A stretch of DNA of 64,000 nucleotides, from the NCBI GenBank assembly GCA_008711295.1, contig VUYV01000518.1:325227-389226 (forward strand). Reading direction: 5' to 3'. Below, piece after piece: positions 24,961-36,600 of the stretch. A model generated the notes under the pieces. It saw only the letters and a list, made by a program, of their open reading frames with translations, ran no database searches and was not told the DNA's origin. The first letter of the stretch is position 1; the number at the start of each line of letters is the position of its first letter. Source of the stretch: Anarhynchus alexandrinus (lineage: Eukaryota; Chordata; Aves; Charadriiformes; Charadriidae). Position numbers and translations under genes: made by a program.

Positions 24961-26649
24961 TATATTATCACATAGGTATCCACTTTTGACTACTTTTGGT
25001 TACAAGACTCTTCTCACTTTTGGACACTGAAGACTTTAGTTTCCTTTAAAAATGTGAAGGAAGAATAATTTTTAAAAAGAAGTAGTGAGATATTCATTGT
25101 AATGACCTTTTAAAACGGATGAGAGTGTTTTCTTTCTCACGTACTTAGCCCATTAGTCTGCAAACTGATCCAGAAACAAGAGCAAACATGTTCATGCCGT
25201 TCCACTTGTATCTCATTACTTTTCCTCTCCCTTCCTTTCTTTGTGGAAACATCAGCTTGCTATCATTTTTATTTTCACATAGTTACCTGGAGCTAATAGG
25301 AATTATGCTTTTGCAGAGTCTAGATGAGAAAGGGCACATGAGTTCCCTTTATAGCAGCGGATGACATTGATGCAGTGGACTGCAAATAACATTGAAAAGT
25401 TCAAAGTGAACGAACTGAAAAATACCTTAAATTTCTTTCTGATCTGGTGATTTCAGTAGTTAGATGCAACAGGGAAAAGCTAAACAATAAAGGTCTTGGT
25501 CCCATAGAAGTCAATGTTAATTAATTCATAAAAATCCTATGACCTATATTAACCAGGACATCAAACAGTGACTTCTGACCTTAAAATATATGAAATTCAT
25601 GGCCTTTTTTTTTATAAATTAAATTGGTGTTATTGTTTTGTCCCACACTCTGTTCCACCACAGATCTAATTACAGCTACGTTCCCTAAATACAGCTAATA
25701 CATTCCCTACTGACTGAATTTTTTACTGCCTGAAGTTCATCTATATTGACCTTGTTATTGATGGCACAGATTGAACCCGGTTACCAGGACAAATTTGGGC
25801 ACTGGCTCATATCAATGCTCTTTGTATAATGCAACAGTCGTAACAAACTACTCTTTCTTCCATACTCAGATTTCTGCTGCTCAGTTCACTACTTGGAATC
25901 CAAGACTGAATTAACGTGTGCACTGCGCAGATTATTGGCAGAGCTATGCTCCTGAAGTAAAACAAGAAGCAAATCAATTTGACAGTATGTATGCACCTAG
26001 TGCAAGCCCATTCCTGCCCAGGCTAAGAATGTTGCTATTGATTTTAATAAAAGAAGTAGACCACCTGATTGCTAGTGATCGTTTGACAGATCTTCAGTAT
26101 ACTGACTTTTGAACACTAGCTCTTGAGAAGTGGTGACCAAGAAAGAGCTCGTGTATGTTATTTTTTTAAACCAATAGGTTAACTAACTGCAGTGAATTGT
26201 GTCTACCAATACAGTTCCATGCAAAGGAATGCTCATATCCTATAAATCAATATTGCAAAGCATGTTTCTTTTACTAGTCTCAGCCTACAAGCCAAAAATT
26301 AAGCTGTGTCTCACCTCCAGATCAGACATGCAATATATGCTAAATAAAACCCAGCCAATCATAGCTGTAACCTTACCCGCAGTGTAGGAAAAATCCTTTT
26401 TCTTTGCTGTCAAGGCAGTGTTTTCCAAAAAACATTAAATATCTTTAAAATAAGTCCACACCTAGTGTTTTAAGAACGCAGTCATCATGAAAATAGTGTT
26501 GTTTACTTTATAATATTATTTTTAGCCCTTCATGTATATAAATCTGTTTCACCTGTATTTAATTGTTATCTAGGCCAATGCAAAGTAAATCTTATAGAAC
26601 TTATTCACTATACTTGATAATTTCCAATTAATATTAATGTTTTGGCATA
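24961..26649. other. Unique sequence, nothing recognised
   Basis: No gene or clear repeat. The segment near 25490-25530 ('ggtcccatagaagtcaatg') resembles a word common in old amniote repeats, too short to assign. Confidence 0.55.
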
Positions 26650-27866
26650 TAGATCCATAGAAATAAAGGCCAAAAGGGATCTGTTAGGTCATCTAAACTG
26701 GCTGTCTGCATATGACTGGTGATTAAATTTCAGCTCGTCCTTTCCATAACTGAACAAAATGCTTGCATGTGACTACCGGACATCTTCTTGAAAAGTCTTG
26801 ATCTGAAGTTATGGAAAGGTGAAAAATCCAGTGCTTCCTTTGGCAGAATATCAATCTACCCCTTGTTTCATCAGTTTGCCATTAATAATTCATATCTTAC
26901 TTAAAATCTGAGTTTGTTTGGCTTCACCTCCAGTAACTGGTTCTTGCTGTGTCTTTTTTCACTTGTTTGTAAAGTCTTTCATACCAGTCTACTTTCCCTC
27001 TCTGAGTATTTATACATTATAATCACATCATTTTCTCACCCTCTTTTTTAAAAAGCCAAATAAGCTAATTTCCTCAAGTGTTCCACTGATTTGTATTATT
27101 TCTGGCTCTCCAACTACTTGACACTTTTTTTGAACTCTTTAGAATTATACTGTACCCTTTTTTGAAAATATGTGCACTAAAATGATGTCACTATTCTAAT
27201 TAAGGTCTCAGCAGGTGCACCTATACACTGCATTATAGAAAAGAGGGCCAAGGAATGAGCTGGAACACCAATCGTCCAACGTGACTGCTAATTCCTTCCC
27301 TGTCTGTGCTTTCTGCTGCTCCAGACAGCTCTCTTCAGGACAAACCCGATGTAGAGAAGGTCCTAAACACCACAAATATGAACAAATCAGTCCACCTTGG
27401 CCCCAGGGCACAGGCATCATCACTGGCCCTCTTTTATTTATCTGCCCCAGACAGAGGCATTAAAATCACAGACAGAAGTAAAAATCCCTAATTCATAGCA
27501 GCCCAGGATTATTGGCTTTTCTCTCCACAGTTTCATAACAGGAGCTCAAACTCAGTTTTTTATTTATTGTGATTCCTAGAAGACCTTTTAAAAGGTTACA
27601 TTAGAAACCTTTCCAAAGTGCAGTCCACACATTTTAGCTAAACTCTGCATTTGTCATTTTGAAAGGGCTACGTTTGTATGTGGCTGTACCGAGGTACGTA
27701 TTGATAGAGAGGCCACAGATAAAAATTCAAAACTGTCAAATTTCTGTGTTTTGAACACTATATTCTACTCTGGCAGTTGAATCTGCAAAGTTTATCAGTG
27801 AGCCTTTTATATTTCCTTTCAAATTATTGATGCAAATGTTGAAAACACTGATCTTATTATTAATGT
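26650..27866 (-). mobile_element. Ancient CR1-like LINE, 3' two thirds, minus orientation
   Basis: The plus strand runs from the element's 3' end inward over 1.2 kb. The 3' terminus ('agaaataaaggccaaaaggg', 26658) is followed by 'aaaaatccagtgcttcctttg' (26822), the region ending 'ctggttcttgctgtg', 'ggtctcagcaggtgc' (27204), 'acaggagctcaaactcagt' (27538) and 'gaatctgcaaagtttatcagt' (27780). All are highly diverged matches to the old amniote CR1 consensus. The many small frames inside are remnants. It is interrupted at 27867 by a younger CR1 and resumes at about 28451. Confidence 0.72.
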
Positions 27867-28450
27867 CACGGAATCACGGCATCTTCAGAGTTGGAAGGGA
27901 CCTTTAGAGATCATCTAGTCCAACTCCCTTGCCAAAGCAGGATTGCCTAGAGCACATTACTCAGGACTGCATCCAGGCAGGTCTTGAAAATCTCCAGAGA
28001 AGGGGACTCCACAATCTCCCTGGGCAGCCTGTTCCAGTGCTCTATCACCCTAACCATAAAGAAGTTTTTCCGTGTATTTGAATGGAACTTCCTATGTTCC
28101 AACTTGTGCCCATTGCCCCTCATCCTGTCACTGGGAACCACTGAAAAGAGTCTGGCTCCATCCTCCCTCAACCCACCCTTTAGATACTTGTACACCATAA
28201 TAAGGTCTTCCCTCAGCCTTCTCTTCTCCAAGCTAAAGAGTCCCAGCTCTCTCAGCCTTTCCTCATAAGGGAGATGCTCCCATCCCTCATCTTAGTTGCT
28301 CTATGCTGGACTCTCTCCAGTAGTTCCCTGTCTCTCTTGAACTGGGGAGCCCGGAACTGGACATAGTATTCCAGTTGTGACCTCACCAGTGCAGAGTCAA
28401 AGGGGAGAATGACCTCCCTTGACCTACTGGCCACACTCTTCCCTATGCAT
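27867..28450 (-). mobile_element. Younger CR1 LINE nested in ancient CR1
   Basis: A 5'-truncated CR1 in minus orientation. The plus strand starts at the complement of the 3' terminal repeat ('cacggaatcacggc') and runs through the 3' UTR and ORF2 C-terminus to 'ccacactcttccctatgcat'. The hexamer ATGTCA occurs at both borders (27863-27868 and 28449-28454), a possible short target duplication or microhomology. It is much less diverged than the host CR1 around it. Confidence 0.93.
27947..28440 (-). pseudogene. CR1 ORF2 C-terminal remnant (reverse transcriptase tail)
   Basis: On the minus strand two frames carry adjoining parts of the CR1 ORF2 C-terminus. The upstream one (about 28440-28252) shows the SALVR.QLEY and [15 protein letters not shown] blocks after the polymerase core. 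The downstream one (28231-27947) shows [25 protein letters not shown], and the terminal [17 protein letters not shown] block. They lie in different frames, so a frameshift near 28240 separates them. The polymerase catalytic core and the endonuclease are absent because the element is 5'-truncated. This is not a host gene and has no retained activity. Confidence 0.85.
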
Positions 28451-28615
28451 GTCAATGAAGTAATTAAAACAGTTCCAGTTAATGATCTTTCCCCACTGAC
28501 TACAACTTTATTAAACCTCAGAATCCACATAAGGTTTATTTTGGTGATTCTAGGTCTGGGTAAAGGTGTTTATTTAATCAGCATGCCAATAATACTACGT
28601 TAATAGTTTAACACA
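28451..28615 (-). mobile_element. Ancient CR1-like LINE, continuation beyond nested CR1
   Basis: After the younger CR1 the plus strand returns to old CR1 words ('aaacagttccagttaatga' at 28468, 'gactacaactttattaaacc', 'aatccacataaggtttat', 'ggtaaaggtgtttatttaatc'), matching the part of the element expected next toward its 5' end. It fades out near 28615. Confidence 0.6.
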
Positions 28616-29899
28616 ACTCTAACTATATTCTATCTGTGTAGCTACAAATTTTAATCAAATATGTCTACCTGTTGGGGCACGAAATAGCAAGACCTAGTTT
28701 CTGTGACATCACATGAGCCAGCATTATCAACTATTTCCCCTTTTTACTGTCTTATATCAGCAGTTAAATATTTTATCCAATAACTACCTCATGCAGGTAT
28801 TTCACATGAAAATAAAGCTCACGATCTTCCTTTCTCCTTTGTAGCTGACAAACCTGACCATTAGATGATTGCTATGCTCTTCATCATAGGGTTATTATCC
28901 TTCACATGGCTTCAGTGCAATGGGTGGAAACCATCTATATCGTCCCACATGAAAGGTAGAAGGGATTGATTTGATTCCCTCAGGTACTACAGAGAAATGA
29001 ATCGTTCTCCTGTTCCCTTGGTGTGTGTTCTCATCACAGATACTGGTTAGAGCAGCAGACTGCTACTGCTGTTCCTGCTACCCTCCTGGTGGGGTTTTTA
29101 AAGAAAATGATGCGCTTTGGGTTATCATCATCTACCTGTGGCTCTTCAGTAGACAAAGTTATCTTCCTCTGTTATTATCAAGATATGCAGCAGGTGGCAT
29201 TTGGGGCCTGTCCCTGTGCTCAGTAGTTTGGTGGCTCTCTCAGTACAGCTCTCGCATTCGCAAGCTGACTTCAAGCTGCTCCATGTTCAAGGTGCTGGCT
29301 GTGCAGATTTCTTTCCGAAGTGCCTCAGAGCATATTACCATGGGATGGAGGAGTCTGTAGGACCACGTCCATAACACCTAGGCATTCCAGAGGTAAACTT
29401 GAAGACCCACAGCCCTGTGCTGGATCTTGCGTGGTGAGCCTTTGCAGTTCTGCCCTTTTGTAAAAACAGGATGCACGCAACTAAAGCTATGCTTGGTCCC
29501 AATGGTATTCTGTATCATCCTGACAAGCATTTCTAAGTCAGTGCCTCCACTAACATGATCTCTCCCAGCCCTTTCAAGCAAAATTAGCTAATTCAGCAAA
29601 AGCTCAGTTTTGACAGTACAACTGTTTGACTAATAGTACTTCTGCTGTGAACCAAAGATCACGTTCTTGATGACAATCACTATGCTGGCAGATGCTTTTA
29701 TAACAGGCACAGAATAAATCACATACCCTGTGAAGTGCTTTGACAACCATAAATAGTCTGGGCCTAAATGTCTGTATTGCTATTGAAAGAGTATTTGCGC
29801 TTGAAAGGCATTTAAACATTTTCAAAATTTTTACCTGGTGTCTTATGACAGAGTAAACAAAGAGAACTGAGAACATTACATTTTGTAATTAGAATATTC

Positions 29900-30190
29900 C
29901 GATTGATTTTTCTTGATTGATTTTCAGCCTCACCTCAACAGGCAATCCTAACTGGGTAAAAAAGCCGGGGTTTCATTTATCTACTGCCCCGCGGCACTCG
30001 ATGCTGATTCAGCTGGTGATTTACAGCCGTGTAAAATGTAAATAAAAAGGTAGTCACACCACTTGCTGTTTGCACCTGCTGTAACTACCATAAATAACAG
30101 CACCGAATGGTAAGCAATAAAGAATCAGATCCCAAGCGTCATGCACTTTCTTTCTGAATGGCAGAATAAACATATTGAGTCTTGAGTGTT
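29900..30190. promoter_or_regulatory. Candidate conserved noncoding block with retained CpGs
   Basis: Within an AT-rich, CpG-poor neighbourhood this stretch keeps several CpGs (for example 'gccgggg', 'ccccgcggcactcgatg', 'gccgtg', 'accgaa', 'gcgtca'). It also carries repeated TTGATTGATTTT words near 29901-29925 that resemble PBX-type sites. Retention of CpG in single-copy bird DNA can mark selection or lack of methylation. No promoter element or exon is evident, so an enhancer is only a guess. Confidence 0.25.
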
Positions 30191-30714
30191 CTCCTAAATT
30201 TGAGAAATCCGCTGTTCATTCTAATTACTCCAAAACTCCCTGGAGTTAAAAATCATCAGTCTCACAGAATTTTCTGATTTTACTCAACACAGAAATTATT
30301 GACTGCTTTTCCCTCAAGGATGTTCTTCTAACCTCAGTTTTATTACCATTTGATCCTAGTTATTTAATGGACCTAGCATGTGTTACACATAGAGGAACAG
30401 ACCTTTAAGACAACAGTTGCTTTACTGATTCTACAAAAGTAGAGGAGAGGAAAGAACATGACTTATCACGTAGGCCCAACAGACAATATAAACACAAGAT
30501 CACATCAAGCCAACACGTTCTCTTTACTACCGGAAAAAAGCTATAGGCAAGCATCTGGGAGGCATTAAATGATAAACACTTTATTAGTGTATAGTGCTAT
30601 GTATACATTCCATGGCCTTTCAACTTTATGATGTGATCAAACAAAATGCCATAAGCAGAGCAGAGACGAGTTAGTTTGATACTTGGCCAAAACAACGCCA
30701 AGGAACCCATAGCT

Positions 30715-30751
30715 ACTTGATGTAGCAATTGCTAACTTGATGTTAGCAATT
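30715..30751. repeat. Small tandem duplication with palindrome
   Basis: The 20-base unit acttgatgtagcaattgcta is followed directly by a near copy with one extra t and a diverged tail. The first unit contains the 12-bp palindrome tagcaattgcta. Replication slippage is the likely origin. Confidence 0.75.
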
Positions 30752-32379
30752 CATGGCATGGTATTTCTCTTTCAGCAAGCATCCAAATGTAATAAAAGGG
30801 GTGGGTGTTTGCAAATTATCATCAGTATATGAAGCAAAACTTGGTTTCTGACAACTTGTTCAAAACAAGAGGCTTATCTTAGCACCAGCTTTGCTAATTA
30901 TTTTCTGCTTATGTAAATTTTCATGACTTTGCAAGCAGGCATCAGTTCACATTGGTTCTGATCAAACTGTTCATGTGCAATAGGACCAAATGAACAAAAA
31001 TAATGCAAAAAAATGAATGGTAATGCATTTTGGTGAGCTGAATTTACAAATTATTTTGCTGATGCACAGTGGAATCACTTTTCAAAAGTAATAGCATAAA
31101 GAAGATTGGAGTGGCAGGTTGCCACCTGCAAAAATTTTGATCAGTTGGAGGAAAAATGAACAAATAGGTAGCCTTTTCTGATTTAGTATTGCAATATTTC
31201 TGACTAATATCAGTTTTTTTCATAACATTTTCTTCAGTCAAAAGATTTGTGCTTGATCATATAGAAATTTGAGCAGAGGGAGGTTGAATTCACTGAAAAA
31301 TTTCAAGGGTTTTTTCCCCCAAAATTTTGTATTTAAAGATACTGATACGATGTTTCCAGTCTTTTGCACAGTTACCCAATAACAAAAGTATTCATCCAGT
31401 ATATGCAGATCAAAGTTCAGGATCTTTCCTTGTTTCATGATGCTTGGGCCAGTGTTCAGATAAATGCTTTTATTCCTGCTTTTTGGAACATTCTGCAAAG
31501 GGTTGTGCTCAATTTCTCCCATGTACAAAATGAAATTGTGTCAATAGTAATTACGTATAGCCTGGAGGAGGAAAATGAATGTAATGCCTGTCCTGATAAG
31601 GGAATATCTAGTCTATAGAGTCACTTGTTGTGAGATCTCACTTAACATCTTGCCACAGAAGTAAATAGGGGAACCTCCACAGACCAGTTTATCCCATCTT
31701 AAAGGAGGAATGGGATGCAATTCATCCTACTAGATTTAATTATGTATGATGAAAATCCAGGATATAGTTCACCTACAATTCATTGTCTAAATACATATGT
31801 CAACATATGAGACAGGAACTTAAGTTCCCATTTAAGTCAAAGGAGATTATAGCCAATAAAGAAAATGAACCTATACTGTAGTTCAGAGCTAATTAAACTA
31901 GACAAATAGTTTTACTTTGCCCTGTTTTAAAATACATTCCAAATATAATAAAATAAGAATAAAAGAAACCATTGGATTCCACCTGTAAACTGTTAACATT
32001 TACTTTTTAGTAAAAAAGAGAGAAGAAATATTTTGCTTCCAATCAGACTAATTCTTTGACTGCAAAGCTAAAAATCAATTACTGTTCTTGACAGTCATTT
32101 ATCTCCCAAGATGTCCCATTATCAGATTATCTGCACCAATTCACTCAAAAGTTTGCTATATTTCAGTTTCAAGATCTTCAGCTTTGAATTTATTTGCAAA
32201 GGTAATTTGGATTAAATTCTTGTAATTCTTTAATGCTTCATTGCTATTGCTATGGATTCCCTTTGCACAATCAACTCAAAAGAATATAGATTGATATAAC
32301 CCCAACCTTGTAATGAGTTTGGTTTTTTTTAACTTTCACTTTCTTCTAGAGTTTGTAAGCAATGAGACTAATTTGATAC

Positions 32380-33660
32380 AGTGCTTTATATAGTTAGTGG
32401 AAGTAAATGACAGCTTGCTAAGGCACTTAATGTTGAATTTGAGCTGCATTTGAATTAGGATTTTTTGTATTACTTTATTCACTAACATATTAACAAAAGC
32501 ATGAAAAAAAGAGCTGAGAGATGAAAGACTGACTTAATCGCATGTTATCTGTCAGCTCTTTGGAGGATAAATCAGAGCTTTCTTATTATATGGTATTTCA
32601 TTATAACTATTAAATGAAATAAACAGTCTGTTGAAAAGCAACTTTACGGACCAAAACTCAGCAATGATGATCAACATGTTGATCTCAGTGAGCACATTTC
32701 ACCTCATGTTACTTGTGGTTCTGTTAAAGACAATAATAGCTGAGTTTGATGATATCTTTTAATGTCAGTGCTATCAAAAAGAATCCTTTAACATACTTTG
32801 ATTATATGGTAGCTGAGCAGTCTATCAGTAATAGGTTTAATAGTGCCTTTTGACAATCTTATGTAACCATCTCATTTGTTCAGGACATATTCCCAAACTA
32901 AAGCAATTTATAGAAAGACCTTTCCTCCCCACTCCAGCTTGTTTACTTTCATTTAATCATAGGTTCCTTCTCCTCAAATTGCATTTTTTCTGCCTTTAGG
33001 ATGCTTGTCATTTTTATTAATACTCAGTAAACATCTCAGATCTTTTATTCATTTTTTTCTTAAAGATACTGCTTTTGACATCATGTGACCGAGTACATTC
33101 AAGGTTCTGTTTTCTGTGTCTTATAACAACTTTGTAATATTAAAATCCTTATTACTAGTATTGCACAGTATTTGGCTCACTTCACACACCGTTTTCTATT
33201 TGTATTATCTCAGCATAAGTTGTTATTGTAGGGCATAGCCTTGTGTATTATGCGATGACACACTAAGTTGTTGTTCTTTTTATGACTTGTTGACAAATCC
33301 TATTTCCACTTTATCATAGATGAATCCAAATAGCTTGGCCTTAATGCTTTGAAAACAAAATCATAACAAGTTGGCAATCCATTTGCCCTGAAAAATTATT
33401 GGTTTTTTAACTTTTCCTTTTAAAAAGAGAAAAAAAAAAAAGTGATAGCCTTTCAAGCTCATATAAAACTGAAAGATTTGATTCCTCTTGTTTCTTAGTC
33501 AGGCTATGGAGCACATGTGCATGGTTTCATTTGCTGCTTTGTCACAGCTTATCTCAGAAGTTTGATTCTTTGCTACATGGGCTTGGCTGATTCTTTTACC
33601 TTGCATGTTGATTAGTAAGTACTTTCCAGTTTGTCTTCCTAATTCTATCATTCAAAGACA
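32380..33660. promoter_or_regulatory. Candidate conserved noncoding region
   Basis: Over 1.2 kb without any recognisable transposon or long frame. Its texture is typical of vertebrate noncoding elements: mixed AT-rich words with many TAAT, ATAAAT(C)A, CAATAA and TGATTTAT-type sites and few homopolymers. Specific features are 'ttatctgtcagctctttgg' (32545), 'acaataatagctgag' (32730) and 'tattatgcgatgacac' (33247). No direct evidence of function exists in one sequence. Confidence 0.2.
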
Positions 33661-36600
33661 GAAGCTTTTTCCAAATGCAACTAAATGAGTTGGATAGGAA
33701 ATTTCAAAAGTATGGTAAAAAAAAAAAAAAAACTGTTACAAAAATATATAATTATCTATGTTTAAAAGTTCTCTTTCTAAATTAGAGATTCAAAATTACA
33801 AGGTTTTGATTGAGGCATAGTCAGAGAACATGCTTGTGGCCTCACTGAGAGCACTACGTTACTAGTCTTCCCAGGATTTGAGACCTTCCATTTTGGGTGC
33901 AACTTGGTGTCTGTTACTGCTTTTGGAAAGGCACCTGGTCCAGGGCAGGCGTGTAACTCTCTACTGACTTCTATCATATTCGCAGTAACCTCACTTAAGG
34001 GGTAAAAAGAGCAGATAATTTGATTCTGTGCTATTACTCTGCCTTGAGAGTCTCACAGCAGGTGATACACAGGAGAAAAGAAAGCATTGAATTCTCAATT
34101 GACATCTTCTGGTTTTGGGGTCAGCCATACCTTCTTTTCTCTCTGAGATAATTTGTTTCAGGATCTTCTGTTCTATTCTAGAACAAGGTGCCCTAGTCAC
34201 AGCCATATGAAAATACTGCTACAAGTTTTGGAACAAACATTTTTTATATGCAAATCGTCGCACCACATCTGCACCAGGTAAAACCATTCCTGATACTCAG
34301 CACAGCAATTCTGCTTATTTTGTTACGATCTTTCAGTGGCTCAGTTCCAAAAAAGGAATGGTCCTGGGCCAGAGTATGACCTGCCAGCGCACTCTCAGCC
34401 TGCATTTGTGTACAGCAGCCCATACAAAACAGAAGAGTGAAAAGTTACGCCCAATTATTCAACCTCTCTTCTTTCCTCTAGGCTCAGGGACCAAAGAAAA
34501 CTGGCGTGTGCTGTGGCCTCCTGCTGCCATGAATCAAATTTGTTACTGAATCAAGACCCCTACCCTTGGAGGGAAGCTTCAGAAATGGTCTTGAATGACC
34601 ACAGCCTGCCACTTCCCATGGACACAGAATCCCCAGCTGTGAGAGACAGAAAGGTCATTTCCAAATGGTGGTGACAGGAACCTTGAAGTTCAGGCCTGAG
34701 TGCAAGAACTCAGGAGACAAGGTACATGCCATAACATCACCCACTTCATTTCCTATTGAGAGCAACACAATTTACTGTTATCATGCTCCTGCAACTCACC
34801 TCACCCACGGAGCTCCTGTATGAAACTCAGCACAGCCATGATGCCTTGTGGTCATCTAAAAGCCACTTAACTGAGGGTACTCTATCCCAGTGTTGTTCAA
34901 GTAAGTTGGGGCAGGGCATACAGTAAATGGAGAACAGTGCCTAGACTGACTAGGCACTGAGAAAACATCCCTATAAAAGAAAGGCTACATCAAAAAAGTC
35001 CTTTCATACATGTCTTTTTGAAGACAGCATCCCTATGGCAACAACATTTGGCCTTAATCAACACAGAAACATCACTATTTTCCTTCAAAATGAATGTGTA
35101 TTGATGTAGTTGTTAGAGCTGAGAACAGTCTTCAAGAAGCTATAGAAGAGCATTCAGTGTTTCAAATACATCTGCACCATGTGTTGTCCCTTTCATAACT
35201 AGTTACCCTCAAGAACAGTTGCATTGTAATTTTGCATTTAGAAAATTCAGCACTTTCATGTGTTTAAGTGAAATCTGAGTCATGAGTTTCATTTGACAAT
35301 TTACAGAGGGCTTTCCAGCCAAATCCAGTTTACTATTTATCAGCTATACCAGTGACATTAATAGTGGTCTGGGAAATGTGTTGCAAAGAAGGAGGAAATA
35401 AAAAATACACTTGTTTGTGGAGGAATTATGTATCTATCAGCCTCACAGTTGGCACCATTACACCATTAACTAAATTATTGTAAAATAGCTGTCTGGTTTT
35501 TTAATCATTCAGAAAGCATGAGATGGATCACCCTCTGGCAGAACTTATCTTCTTCCTTTGGATGCAGAGGATCAAAGAGTAATGATAGTCCTGTCTAGCT
35601 GTTAGGTACTCAAAACTGGTGGGGGTGAGCACAGCCTTAGTAAAGTTTCTCTAGACAAAAAATAAAATAAAATCAAAACCAGTGGTATTGCTTTTTTATC
35701 ATATTTTTTCACTTTTCTTTAAAAACCATTGTCTTTACTTCTTTAATTTTACGAGTGCTACAGTAGAGAAGAGTTCATTATCTGCTGACTATTCTCTCCA
35801 ACTGTTTGCAGGAAGATTTATCTCACCTAACCTTTGCTGTCTAAACAGTATAATCTGGTACAAGTGATCATCGAAACAACAGGGAAAAGATAGGTATCTT
35901 CAGACTGTGATTCATCTCTATGATAGGTAGAATGGACACTTACCTCTGCCTGTGTGCTGTAGAAAGAACCTTATGTAGATGAATTCACGACTTACAAATT
36001 ACTCTAAACCTCAGTGATAACATCATGGCTGGACCTTTGTCACCTGTGTCTATACAGCATTGGTACTCACCAGGAATGTTAATTTTCCATTCCTACAAGA
36101 GAACCACTTCTGGGGTGAAAAACAAAGAAACAACAAAACCCACAAAACCCTAGTATTCCATTTCTCTAAAGTTGTAAAGGGATTTTTTTTTTTCTCACTG
36201 ATGAGCTTCTTAAACCTTTCACATTATTAAATTCATTTAAAATGAAAAAGATTTGAAAAAAATAAGATGACCATACTAAAATTTGCTGTCTGGTTTTAAA
36301 AGGATTGGTTTAGATTTTGTGTGGGAGAGGGAACTAAATATTTTTTCTGCTGAATATAATTGAATAGGAATCATAGCTACAACTGCATCTGCTTATTCCA
36401 AAGTCTCTTTAATACAAAGGAGACTGTCTCATTTAAGATTCACTTTTAAGTATTTTTCAAAAGTATGCTTTTAAGTAATGATGGACTCTTTAAGTGATAC
36501 GAATTAAAGGCCAAATTTGCAAATGTGATTGTATGTATCTTTATATAAATGTGCTTAAGTGCATCTTAATTTCAGATAGCTTTCATCTGCCAGTGCCATT

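Larger units (their letters stand above)
28616..32379. other. Unique sequence with small repeats, no gene called
   Basis: Mostly single-copy. It includes a candidate conserved block (29900-30190) and a small tandem duplication at 30715-30751. The frames at 29025-29360 (plus, 111 codons) and 31238-31528 (minus, 96 codons) lack family resemblance or splice signals and are not called. Confidence 0.5.

Noticed and set aside
27947..28231. Minus-strand 94-codon frame as a host gene
   Set aside because: It is the CR1 ORF2 tail (HWNRLPRE block) in a truncated, frameshifted LINE.
29025..29360. 111-codon plus-strand frame
   Set aside because: Cys/Leu/Ser-rich composition without domain or splice signals; overlapping frames are equally open.
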